A stretch of 64,000 bases of DNA from Ruminococcaceae bacterium AM07-15. GTDB lineage: Bacteria > Bacillota > Clostridia > Oscillospirales > Butyricicoccaceae. Both the position numbers and the translations under genes were made by a program. The stretch covers positions 62,001-126,000 of the forward strand of contig QUDE01000006.1 in the NCBI GenBank assembly GCA_003477405.1. The letters are read 5' to 3'. A model generated the notes under the pieces. That model made no database searches. It was not told the DNA's origin and was given only the letters and a program-made list of their open reading frames with translations. Below, one piece after another: positions 44,681 through 54,401 of the stretch; the stretch's first letter is position 1, and each line of letters begins with the position of its first letter.

Positions 44681-45625
44681 ATGTCTACTGTGAAACAACC
44701 CGCCAGCGCTCTTTCTTCTCCCCGCTTCTGCAACACCGGAACCTTTATGCGCATGAGCAAAGTGGATTCCGCTCAAGGATTGGACTTCGTCATCGCCGGT
44801 GCTCCCTTTGACACCGCCAGCTCTTTCCGCTCCGGTTCCCGCTTCGGCCCTCAGGCCATCCGGGCCATTTCCGCCATGATGAAGCCCAACAATGTGATTT
44901 TGCAGGTGAACATCATGGAATCCCTCAAGGGCGGCGATATCGGTGATTTCAATATCACCCCTGGCTATATCCATCCTTCCTATAAGGCCATCGAGGAAGG
45001 CGTCGCTGGCATTTTGCGGGAAAACGCCATTCCCATCGTTCTGGGCGGCGACCACTCCATCACCCTGGCTGAGCTGCGGGCGGTAGCCAAAAAGCACGGT
45101 CCGGTGGCTCTGGTTCACTTTGACTCCCACTCCGACCTGTGCGATGAGGTCTTTGGAGAAAAATACAACCACGGCACTCCCTTCCGCCGGGCCATTGAAG
45201 AAGGCCTCATCGATCCCTCTCATTCCATCCAGATCGGCATGCGCGGCTCCCTATATGATCCCAACGAGCACAAAATGGCAGCCGAACTGGGAATGCTGCT
45301 GATCCCCGCTCACAAAGTGCGGGAAATGGGCACCGATGAGCTGATCCGCACCGCTCTGGAGCGGGTGGGCGACAAGCCTTGCTTCCTCACCTTTGACATC
45401 GACTTTGTGGACCCGGCCTATGCCCCCGGCACCGGCACTCCTGAAGTGGGCGGCTTTACCTCTTTCGAAACCCTGGATATGCTCCGCAAACTGAAGGATC
45501 TGAACTACATCGGCTTTGATGTGGTGGAAGTGCTCCCGGCTTATGACCATGGAGAGATCACTTCCTACATGGCGGCCAACATCGTCTTTGAGTTCCTGTC
45601 CATTCTGGCTGCGAAGAAGAAATAG
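44681..45625 (+). CDS. Ureohydrolase (agmatinase / guanidino-acid hydrolase family)
   Basis: 314-residue binuclear manganese (or nickel) hydrolase that splits a guanidino compound into urea and an amine. All metal motifs are present: GGDHSIT, DSHSD (D-x-H-x-D) and FDIDFVDPAYAPGTG. Substrate could be agmatine, guanidinobutyrate, or free guanidine; sequence alone does not decide. AGGAGG (44669-44674) fixes ATG 44681 with a short ATGGAT spacer. No arginine decarboxylase is nearby, so agmatine is not favoured. Followed by a YjiH-type membrane protein. Confidence 0.88.
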   Translation: MSTVKQPASALSSPRFCNTGTFMRMSKVDSAQGLDFVIAGAPFDTASSFRSGSRFGPQAIRAISAMMKPNNVILQVNIMESLKGGDIGDFNITPGYIHPSYKAIEEGVAGILRENAIPIVLGGDHSITLAELRAVAKKHGPVALVHFDSHSDLCDEVFGEKYNHGTPFRRAIEEGLIDPSHSIQIGMRGSLYDPNEHKMAAELGMLLIPAHKVREMGTDELIRTALERVGDKPCFLTFDIDFVDPAYAPGTGTPEVGGFTSFETLDMLRKLKDLNYIGFDVVEVLPAYDHGEITSYMAANIVFEFLSILAAKKK

Positions 45626-45667
45626 TTCTTCAACCGGACGCAATCATCCCACAAGGAGGTCTCTTCT

Positions 45668-47116
45668 ATGGCAAAAACAGCTCCCGAAACCATCAAGCTG
45701 AGTCCTGACCTCTCGTCCCAAGAGCTGGATCAGATCACTTTGAGCAAATCCCAGTTCACCAAAGGCTTTATCCGGTTCATCCTGTGCACCGCTGTGGCTA
45801 TTTTCGTCTTTTTCACCAATCTGACCATCGGCGGTGAATCCCAGATCGTTTTCGGATGGATCTACAATTTCTTTGTGGATCTGCTTGGCAATGCAGGCTA
45901 CTGGATTCTGACCATTATCATTGGCGGAAACTTCCTGCTCCATGTGTATTCCCGTTACATTGACAAAGGCAAAAAGAGCAAAAAGCTCTATGAACACTAC
46001 CGGAAAGAAGGCATCGCCCAAACCTTCCTCTATGGCCTGGGCACGGTGTACACCGTCATCTACACCCTGCACACCACCACCTCCTTTGTAGGGCCGGAGA
46101 TCATTGTAGGCGCGGCCACCGGCGAAAGCGTTTTTCCGCCCATTGTGCTGGGTGTGTTGTTCATCATCTTGGTGGGCGCCCTCTTTATGCCTTTCCTTCT
46201 GAACTATGGTGCCATTGAATTCATCGGCGCTTTGCTGGAGCCGCTGATGCGCCCCCTGTTCAAGATCCCCGGCAAGGCCGCCCTGGATGCCACCGCCTCC
46301 TTTGTCAGCTCCTCTTCCCTGGCGGTTATCATCACCAGCCGTCTTTACCGGCAAAAGGTCTACACCAAACGGGAAGCTGTGGCGGTGGCCACCTGCTTCA
46401 GTGCTGTGAGCATCGGTTTTGCCTATCTGGTTATCAGCACAGCGGGCGTGGCCCAGCATTTCACCGCCATCTACCTGATCAGCTTTATCACCGCTTTCAT
46501 CATCTCGGCCATTGTGGTGGGCATTCCTCCCATCAGCCGGAAACCCGATGTGTATTATGATGAAACTCCGCAAACCGAGGAAGAGCGGAAAGCCGACGCC
46601 CATTTTGACAAGGATATCCTTCGCCGCGGCGGAAGCCGGGCTGTCAAGCGGGCTTTCGTTGCAAACCCGGTACCCAAGGACATTGCCATCAGCCTGAAAG
46701 AAGGTCTGCAGGTCATCCCTCAGGTGCTGACCATGCTGGCGGCCATCGGTGTTTCTGCCATGATTCTGGCGGAATACACCCCGCTTTTCCAGTGGATCGG
46801 CCTGGTGTTCCAGCCTCTGCTGCAAATTCTGCAAGTGCCCGATGCGGCGGCCATTGCCCCCTCCATTCCGGTGGGCATTGCCGAAATGTTCCTGCCGGTG
46901 CTGCTGATTTCAGAAAAGGCCGCCACTCTCTCGGAGTCGGCCCGGTGCTTCTTGTGCATCGTTTCCATGGTGCAGATCATCTTCTTCTCGGAGACCGGCA
47001 CCGTGATGCTGGCTACTAAGCTCCCCGTAAAGCTCCATGAACTGATCATCTGCTTCATTGAGCGGACCCTCATCGCCATCCCTCTGGCGGCGCTGGCCAT
47101 GCATCTGTTCTTCTGA
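45668..47116 (+). CDS. YjiH-family nucleoside-recognition (Gate) domain membrane protein
   Basis: 482 residues with about 10-11 predicted helices, split by a hydrophilic cytoplasmic loop near residues 290-335 rich in Asp/Glu. The Gate (nucleoside recognition) domain pattern occurs twice (LLNYGAIEFIGALLEPLMRPLFKIPGKA and LFQWIGLVFQPLLQILQVPDAAA). Probably a transporter for the guanidino substrate or product of the enzyme upstream, inferred from the 42-base spacing and shared divergent LysR regulator. AAGGAGG precedes ATG 45668. Confidence 0.82.
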   Translation: MAKTAPETIKLSPDLSSQELDQITLSKSQFTKGFIRFILCTAVAIFVFFTNLTIGGESQIVFGWIYNFFVDLLGNAGYWILTIIIGGNFLLHVYSRYIDKGKKSKKLYEHYRKEGIAQTFLYGLGTVYTVIYTLHTTTSFVGPEIIVGAATGESVFPPIVLGVLFIILVGALFMPFLLNYGAIEFIGALLEPLMRPLFKIPGKAALDATASFVSSSSLAVIITSRLYRQKVYTKREAVAVATCFSAVSIGFAYLVISTAGVAQHFTAIYLISFITAFIISAIVVGIPPISRKPDVYYDETPQTEEERKADAHFDKDILRRGGSRAVKRAFVANPVPKDIAISLKEGLQVIPQVLTMLAAIGVSAMILAEYTPLFQWIGLVFQPLLQILQVPDAAAIAPSIPVGIAEMFLPVLLISEKAATLSESARCFLCIVSMVQIIFFSETGTVMLATKLPVKLHELIICFIERTLIAIPLAALAMHLFF

Positions 47117-47122
47117 TCAAAA

Positions 47123-47153
47123 GAAAAAACGGACGGCAATGCCGTCCGTTTTT
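47123..47153. terminator. Bidirectional terminator between YjiH-family and catalase genes
   Basis: AAAAAACGGACGGC-aat-GCCGTCCGTTTTTT: 14-bp perfect stem with T-runs. Confidence 0.9.
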
Positions 47154-47161
47154 TGCTGCGC

Positions 47162-49348
47162 TCAGCGTCTTTGCAAATAGCCATCCATGGCTTTTTTCAC
47201 CATATCGGCCCACTGAGAACAGGCCTTTCTGAAATACTCCAGGCACTGATCCGAAATCACAGCAGGTGTCTGCGCCAGCTCTACGGCGATATTGTCCACC
47301 AGATGCTCCTGCTCCAGCTGGCTCATACCCCGGAAACGCTCCCCGGCCTGGGTAAAGTCGTCGGCCTGATACAAGGGAGAACGGATCTGATTTCCCCGGG
47401 AATACTGGGCGGTATAGGGTGGACAGGAGGCTTTCTGCTGAGGCCCGCAGCCCAAAGCACCGCTGTGGGGATAGTAATTCACCGTTCCTTTCCGGAAGGT
47501 GGTGCGCATCATGCCGTCCTGCTGGTAATTGTTGGCCGGTGTGCGGGGCCGGTTGATGGGAAGTTCGGTGTAGTTGGGCCCCACCCGGTAGCGCTGGGCA
47601 TCCCCATAGGAGAACACCCGCCCGGTGAGCATTTTATCATCGGAAAACTCGATACCGGGCACCAGATTGGCCGGACAGAAAGCCGACTGCTCCACCTGAA
47701 CAAACTCATTTTCAAAATTCCGGTTGAGCACCAACTGCCCTACTTTATGCAGGGGGAAACGCTCTTCCGGCCACAGTTTGGTATCGTCCAGAGGGTCAAA
47801 ATCCTGCATGGTGGCCTGGCAGATGGGCATCAGCTGTACCGCCAGATCCCAGGACGCCGTTTGCCCGCTTTCCAATGTGCGGTACAGGTCGGTTTTGGCC
47901 ACATCGGGCTCCACCCCGGCCAGGCGGGCCGCTTCGTGACGGTCCACCGTCTCTTTCCCCTGATGGGAACGGAAGTGGTATTTCACATAGAACCGCTCTC
48001 CTTGGCTGTTGACCCACACATAAGTATTGACGCCAAATCCATCCATCTTCCGGAAGGAGGGAATGGTGCCCTCATCGGAATACAGATATGTGATCATATT
48101 GGTGCATTCCGGCATCTGGCTGTAAAAGTCCCAGAAACGGGTGTTATCTTTCACGCCGGTATCCGGAGCTGGCTTGAGGGAATGGAGCAAATCAGGGAAT
48201 TTCATGGCATCACGAATGAAGAACACCGGGAAGTTCAGGCCTACGATATCCAGATTTCCTTCCTCGGTATAAAATTTCACAGCAAATCCACGAGGGTCCC
48301 GCAGGGTATCGGCGCTGCCTTTGTGGCCCGCCACGGTGGAAAACCGGACGAACACCGGCGTCACCTTGCCCGGCTGAGAGAAGAGACCGGCCTTGGTGTA
48401 CCGGGCCATGGAGCAAGTGGTCTGGAAATAACCAAAGGCCCCGGTGCCATTGGCATGCACCACCCGCTCGGGAATGCGTTCCCGGTCAAAATGGGCCATC
48501 TTTTCCAGATAATAGGCGTCCTTCATCAGCATGGGGCCATTGCATCCCACGGTGAGGGAATGGTTGTCATTCTGGGCCAAAGTTCCCTGGTTGTCGGTGA
48601 TGCAGCCATTCTGTCGGCAGGCCTGGGGAGTCGGCCGCTGGGGCAATGGGGTGTAATGCTGCATCTTCTGGCACTCTTCCGGGGTCATTGGCTGGCCGCA
48701 AGGCGGGCAAGGGCTGGGATGACAGGGATGCTCCGGACATTCCGGACACTCTGGCATCTCTGGTTCTTCCGGTGCTTCCGGCTCAGAGGGACACTCCGGG
48801 CATTCCGGGCACTCCGGCACCACCGGTTCCTCCGGCACTTCCGGCTCAGAGGGACACTCCGGGCATTCCGGGCACTCCGGCACCACTGGTTCTTCCGGCG
48901 CTTCCGGCTCAGAGGGGCACTCCGGACATTCCGGGCACTCCGGCACCACCGGTTCTTCCGGCGCTTCTGGCTCAGAGGGGCACTCTGGACATTCCGGGCA
49001 CTCCGGCACCACCGGTTCTTCCGGCGCTTCTGGCTCCTCTGGAAGCACAGGATATTCTGGCACTTCCGGCACAGTGGGTTCCTGTGGAGCCATGGGATCG
49101 GAAGGGCCGGTTTCTTCCTGCCACTGCTCCCGCCGGGGCATGGGTTGCTGCCAGGCCCCGGTGTGCCAGGCCTCCTGCTGGCGTCCCTGGTGCTCCTGGA
49201 AGAATCTTCCCGGCCTGGCCGGAGGATAGTAGCTATGCCCCGGCCGAGGGCAGACCGGCTCATTTCCCCGCCATCCGCCCTGAGGGCACTGTCCCCGGGC
49301 AGGGCCGCAGTGGGGAAACATCCGGCCATAGGGAGTTTTTTGTCGCAT
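47162..49348 (-). CDS. katA: Haem catalase with long N-terminal Pro/Glu/Cys repeat extension
   Basis: About 728 residues, compared with 480-500 for usual small-subunit catalases. From residue ~250 onward it is a normal clade-3-like catalase: His in ERVVHANGTGAFGYF (near 300), Asn in GLNFPVFFIRDAMKFPD, and the haem-ligand Tyr in GRVFSYGDAQRYR. The first ~100 residues are Pro/Gly/Gln/Arg/Tyr-rich, then come four to five tandem 21-residue repeats with CPECPECP, then a linker. No signal peptide. ATG 49348 is preferred since GAGG lies 7 bases upstream; ATG 49354 would be too close. The head resembles a spore-coat or cross-linked surface protein. Confidence 0.9.
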   Translation of the reverse strand: MRQKTPYGRMFPHCGPARGQCPQGGWRGNEPVCPRPGHSYYPPARPGRFFQEHQGRQQEAWHTGAWQQPMPRREQWQEETGPSDPMAPQEPTVPEVPEYPVLPEEPEAPEEPVVPECPECPECPSEPEAPEEPVVPECPECPECPSEPEAPEEPVVPECPECPECPSEPEVPEEPVVPECPECPECPSEPEAPEEPEMPECPECPEHPCHPSPCPPCGQPMTPEECQKMQHYTPLPQRPTPQACRQNGCITDNQGTLAQNDNHSLTVGCNGPMLMKDAYYLEKMAHFDRERIPERVVHANGTGAFGYFQTTCSMARYTKAGLFSQPGKVTPVFVRFSTVAGHKGSADTLRDPRGFAVKFYTEEGNLDIVGLNFPVFFIRDAMKFPDLLHSLKPAPDTGVKDNTRFWDFYSQMPECTNMITYLYSDEGTIPSFRKMDGFGVNTYVWVNSQGERFYVKYHFRSHQGKETVDRHEAARLAGVEPDVAKTDLYRTLESGQTASWDLAVQLMPICQATMQDFDPLDDTKLWPEERFPLHKVGQLVLNRNFENEFVQVEQSAFCPANLVPGIEFSDDKMLTGRVFSYGDAQRYRVGPNYTELPINRPRTPANNYQQDGMMRTTFRKGTVNYYPHSGALGCGPQQKASCPPYTAQYSRGNQIRSPLYQADDFTQAGERFRGMSQLEQEHLVDNIAVELAQTPAVISDQCLEYFRKACSQWADMVKKAMDGYLQRR
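48725..49036 (-). repeat. 63-bp tandem repeats inside the catalase gene
   Basis: Four in-frame 63-bp units (48785-49036) plus a degenerate fifth (48725-48784). Each codes for a 21-residue unit of the form EPEAPEEPVV-PECPECPECPS; units differ by a few synonymous or single changes, pointing to recent duplication. Three Cys per unit in C-P-E-C spacing. Confidence 0.92.
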
Positions 49349-49430
49349 GATCATACCTCGCTTTTTTGATGATTCCCCACCGATACTCTACCGGCAGGGG
49401 TCATTCCAGTCTATGCCGCCGCCTTTCCAC

Positions 49431-49459
49431 TTGCGCCCCAGGAAAAGATAAGATACAAT
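49431..49459 (+). promoter_or_regulatory. Sigma-A-type promoter of the D-cysteine desulfhydrase-like gene
   Basis: TTGCGC (49431-49436), 17-bp spacer, TACAAT (49454-49459), 76 bp before ATG 49536. I found no equally good promoter for the divergent catalase. Confidence 0.65.
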
Positions 49460-49535
49460 ACAAAACAAGCACATCATCCATGGGAGATCCTGTTTTCTTG
49501 TGATTTTCCCGCCGCCTGTTCTTTGGAGGTTTTCT

Positions 49536-50519
49536 ATGCTGTTTTCTCAGATTCCCCGGATTTCTCTTTTAACAGAGCCCACACTTTTGGAAAAAGCCGC
49601 CCATTTTGGCGATACCATCGGCCATTCCTCTCTTTGGATCAAACGGGAGGATGTGATGGGCCTGGGAATGGGGGGCAACAAAGTCCGCTCTCTGGAATTC
49701 TGGCTGGGAGAGGCCCTGGAAAAGGGCTGTGATATCGTTCTGGCCGCCGGGCTTCCCCCTTCCAACCTGTGCCGCCTCACCGCAGCCGCCTGCTGCCGTC
49801 TGAATCTGGACTGTGAAATTATCCACAACGCCGCTCCATCCAACACCAAACCCCGCCGGGGCGACAGCCGTTTTCTCTATGATCTGATGGGAGTACGCCA
49901 GATCTATTGCGGTCCGGTGGACGAGCAGGCCCGTAAGGCCTTTGTGGAAGAACGGGCCCAGGAACTGAAGGACCAAGGCCGCAATCCCTATATCCTGGGA
50001 GATCCGGTGGTGGGAGCTCTGGGCTATGTGGCAGCCGCCCAGGAACTGCTTTTCCAGGCCGAACAGAAGCACATCGACTTGCGCCATGTGTTCATCAGCG
50101 CTTCCGCCGGGCCTACGGAAATCGGACTGCTCTTCGGTCTTCGTCTCATGGGTGGGCCAGACCTTCATGTCCATCTGGTTTCGGTGGAATATCCCGCCCA
50201 CACTTTCTGGCCCATCGCCCAGGAGATCTGGCAGGGCCTTTGCGAAAAGCTCCATGTGGCTCCTCCCCTGTCTTTGCAGCACAACACCCATTTTTATGAG
50301 GAATATCTGGGGCCGGGCTATGCCAAACACTCCCCGGAAACCTGGCTGGCTCTGCGGCTTCTGGCCCGCACCGAAGGGATTTTCCTGGACACTACCTATA
50401 ATGCCAAAGTGTTCGCCGGGCTCACCGATCTGTGTCAAAAAGGACATCTGCCCACCGATGAAGCTGCGGTGATTTTCCACACCGGCGGCGTCCCCACTTT
50501 GCTGATGTGGGAAGAATGA
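49536..50519 (+). CDS. PLP-dependent D-cysteine desulfhydrase / ACC deaminase-like enzyme
   Basis: 327-residue fold-type II PLP enzyme. WIKREDVMGLGMGGNKVRSLEFW holds the PLP lysine (Lys49), and SAGPTEIGLLFGLRLMGG a phosphate-binding loop. Family members break D-cysteine to pyruvate, sulfide and ammonia or deaminate ACC. The usual S-N-H of the family reads S-N-L here (PPSNLCR), so the activity may differ. ATG 49536 follows GGAGG. Own promoter and terminator; divergent from the catalase gene. Confidence 0.87.
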   Translation: MLFSQIPRISLLTEPTLLEKAAHFGDTIGHSSLWIKREDVMGLGMGGNKVRSLEFWLGEALEKGCDIVLAAGLPPSNLCRLTAAACCRLNLDCEIIHNAAPSNTKPRRGDSRFLYDLMGVRQIYCGPVDEQARKAFVEERAQELKDQGRNPYILGDPVVGALGYVAAAQELLFQAEQKHIDLRHVFISASAGPTEIGLLFGLRLMGGPDLHVHLVSVEYPAHTFWPIAQEIWQGLCEKLHVAPPLSLQHNTHFYEEYLGPGYAKHSPETWLALRLLARTEGIFLDTTYNAKVFAGLTDLCQKGHLPTDEAAVIFHTGGVPTLLMWEE

Positions 50520-50524
50520 AGAAC

Positions 50525-50565
50525 AATACAAAAAGCGGACAGGAAATCCTGTCCGCTTTTGTATT
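50525..50565. terminator. Bidirectional terminator between desulfhydrase-like gene and eno
   Basis: AATACAAAAAGCGGACAGGA / TCCTGTCCGCTTTTGTATT, long near-perfect stem between convergent stop codons. Confidence 0.9.
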
Positions 50566-50576
50566 ATAGGATAGAT

Positions 50577-51968
<1,392 letters not shown>

Positions 51969-52036
51969 TCAATCGCCGGAGGGGAGAAAGAAGGGGTTCC
52001 CAGAGTAAAATTCGGGAAAAACCTTGGCCCCGTAGC

Positions 52037-53560
52037 CTATGCTTCTGTCAGCAGGCTCTCGCCGGTCATTTCCCCGGGCTTTTTCAGCCCCAGCATGGAG
52101 AGCAAAGTGGGGGCGATGTCGCACAGGCGGCCGCCTTCTTTCAGCCCGGCCTTCTTGCCCACCAGAATCAGAGGCACTTCATTGGTGGTGTGGGCCGTGA
52201 AGGGAGTGCCGTCGGGGCAGACCATCTGCTCGGCATTGCCGTGGTCGGCTGTGACCAGAGCTGCGCCGCCCATCTTTTCCAAGGAAGCCAGCACCCGCCC
52301 CAGGCAGGTATCCACCGCTTCCACCGCATGAATGGCAGCCGGAAGTACGCCGGTGTGACCCACCATATCGCAGTTGGCAAAGTTCAAAACGATGAGATCA
52401 TATTTTCCGCTTTCGATGCGGCTGCACACCGCATCGGTGACCTCATAGGCGCTCATTTCCGGCTTCATATCGAAAGTAGCCACCTTGGGGGACTCGATGA
52501 GCACCCGGTCTTCCCCGGGAAATACCCGTTCCTCGCCACCGTTGAAGAAGAAGGTGACATGGGCATATTTCTCGGTTTCGGCGATGCGCAGCTGGGTCAT
52601 GCCCGCCTCACTGACCACCTGGCCCAGGATGTTCTCCAGCACCTGGGGCTTGAAGGCCACCTGCACTCCAGGCATGGCGGCGTCATACTGGGTGAAGCAC
52701 ACATAATAGGGAGCCACCAGTCCGCCTTCCCGCACAAAGCCGTCAAATTCCGGATCGGTAAGGGTGCGGGTGATCTCTCTGGCCCGGTCAGGGCGGAAAT
52801 TATAGAAAATCACACTGTCACGGTGGCAGATCCCGGCGTCTTTGCAGCAGACCACCGGCTTCATGAACTCGTCGGTCTCTCCCTGCTCATAGCTCTTTTC
52901 CACCGCCTGAACAGGATCGACAAAGAAGGGGCCTTTTCCCAGCACCATGGCCTCGTAAGCCGGCTGGACCCGATCCCAGTGCCGGTCTCTGTCCATCACA
53001 TAGTACCGGCCGCTGATGGTGGCAATCTGACCCACGCCGATTTTCTCCATCTCTTCCTGGAGGGCCTTCACATAGGAAAGGCCGGAAGAGGGGGGCACAT
53101 CCCGTCCGTCCAGGAAGCAGTGGACATAGACCTTCTCCACCTGCTGGCGCTTGCACAGCTCCAGCAAAGCATACAGGTGGGTGATATGGCTGTGAACACC
53201 GCCATCGGACAAAAGACCCATCAGGTGCACGCTGCCGCCCTGCTCCTTGGCCTTCTGGCAGGCGCTCACCAGTTCCGGATTCTCAAAAAAGGTGCCGTCC
53301 TGGATCTCCTTTGTGATCCGGGTCAGCTCCTGATAGACCACGCGTCCTGCGCCGATGTTGGTGTGGCCCACTTCGCTGTTGCCCATCTGGCCATCGGGCA
53401 GGCCCACATCCAGACCGGAGCAGCGAATGGGCTGCCAGGGACATTCTGCCATCAGCCGATCCATCACCGGTGTGCTGGCCTGGCAGACGGCATTGCAATT
53501 TCCCTTTGCGGCCAGTCCGTAGCCGTCCAAAATAATCAATGCAATCGGTTTTTTCATCAT
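52037..53560 (-). CDS. gpmI: 2,3-bisphosphoglycerate-independent phosphoglycerate mutase
   Basis: Interconverts 3- and 2-phosphoglycerate with two manganese ions. 507 residues. ALIILDGYGLA gives the first metal Asp; the phospho-serine lies in GQMGNSEVGHTNIGAGR; VHCFLDGRDVPPSSG and TADHGNAEQM complete the site. It follows tpiA by 22 bases in the glycolytic operon. The metal- and pH-sensitive iPGM is the form used by spore formers. Confidence 0.97.
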   Translation of the reverse strand: MMKKPIALIILDGYGLAAKGNCNAVCQASTPVMDRLMAECPWQPIRCSGLDVGLPDGQMGNSEVGHTNIGAGRVVYQELTRITKEIQDGTFFENPELVSACQKAKEQGGSVHLMGLLSDGGVHSHITHLYALLELCKRQQVEKVYVHCFLDGRDVPPSSGLSYVKALQEEMEKIGVGQIATISGRYYVMDRDRHWDRVQPAYEAMVLGKGPFFVDPVQAVEKSYEQGETDEFMKPVVCCKDAGICHRDSVIFYNFRPDRAREITRTLTDPEFDGFVREGGLVAPYYVCFTQYDAAMPGVQVAFKPQVLENILGQVVSEAGMTQLRIAETEKYAHVTFFFNGGEERVFPGEDRVLIESPKVATFDMKPEMSAYEVTDAVCSRIESGKYDLIVLNFANCDMVGHTGVLPAAIHAVEAVDTCLGRVLASLEKMGGAALVTADHGNAEQMVCPDGTPFTAHTTNEVPLILVGKKAGLKEGGRLCDIAPTLLSMLGLKKPGEMTGESLLTEA

Positions 53561-53582
53561 TCTGTTTCCTTCCCAAAGGCCA

Positions 53583-54353
53583 TTACTGGTTGGCGCTTTC
53601 CATCACATCCACAAACTTCTCCCAGTCCAGAGAAGCGCCGCCGATCAGACCGCCGTCCACATCGGGCATGGCCAGCAGTTCTCCGGCGTTCTGGGGGTTC
53701 ATGCTGCCCCCATAGAGGATGGTCACTGACCGGGCATGACGGGCGCCATAAATCTCCCGGATGCATTCCCGGATGGCCCGGCCCACTTCGTCGGCCTGTT
53801 CCGCTGTGGCGGTCTTGCCGGTGCCGATGGCCCAGATGGGCTCATAGGCCACCACGATCTTCTTCACATCCTTGGGGTCCACCCCAAAGAAGATGGTTTT
53901 GATCTGCATCCGCACATGATCCAGAGTCAGGTTCTTTTCCCGCTGGGCCATGGACTCGCCCACGCACACAATGGGGCGCAGGCCGCAGCTGAGAGCGGCC
54001 TTCACCTTCTGGGCCACGATCTCATCGGTCTCGCCGAAATACTGACGGCGCTCCGAATGGCCGATGACCACATACTTGACTCCCAAAGAGCAGAGCATGG
54101 GCCCGGACACTTCTCCGGTATAGGCGCCGCTTTCGGCATGGTGCATATTCTGGGCCGCAATAAAGACCCGGGTATTCTTGGCGGCCTTCACCGCCGCAGG
54201 CAAATCGATATAAGGCACGCACAGCACGGTCTCGCACCACTTGGCCCGGGCCGCATGGGGCTTGAGCTGAGCGATGAATTCTTTGGTTTCTGCCGGAGTC
54301 TTGTTCATCTTCCAGTTTCCGGCAATAATGGTTTTGCGGTATCTTCTGTTCAT
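53583..54353 (-). CDS. tpiA: Triosephosphate isomerase
   Basis: Interconverts dihydroxyacetone phosphate and glyceraldehyde 3-phosphate. 256 residues; active-site pieces NWKMNK (Asn, Lys), GHSERR (His), VAYEPIWAIGTGKTA (Glu and flexible loop 6) and GGSMNPQNA are visible. Second gene of the operon, 48 bases after pgk. Confidence 0.98.
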   Translation of the reverse strand: MNRRYRKTIIAGNWKMNKTPAETKEFIAQLKPHAARAKWCETVLCVPYIDLPAAVKAAKNTRVFIAAQNMHHAESGAYTGEVSGPMLCSLGVKYVVIGHSERRQYFGETDEIVAQKVKAALSCGLRPIVCVGESMAQREKNLTLDHVRMQIKTIFFGVDPKDVKKIVVAYEPIWAIGTGKTATAEQADEVGRAIRECIREIYGARHARSVTILYGGSMNPQNAGELLAMPDVDGGLIGGASLDWEKFVDVMESANQ

Positions 54354-54401
54354 AGATTTCCTCTTTTTTGTTTCTCTTCCCTTTTTCTATCCCGGGCCTT
54401 T

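Noticed and set aside
48725..49036. Regular 63-bp tandem repeats as a possible CRISPR or satellite array
   Set aside because: The repeats are contiguous, have no spacers, and translate in frame within the catalase gene.
49355..49430. Sigma-F/G or sigma-E/K promoter before the repeat-extended catalase
   Set aside because: GCATA and CGGTAGAGTA are present but 18 bp apart, too far for the consensus; CATAGACT lacks a matching -35.
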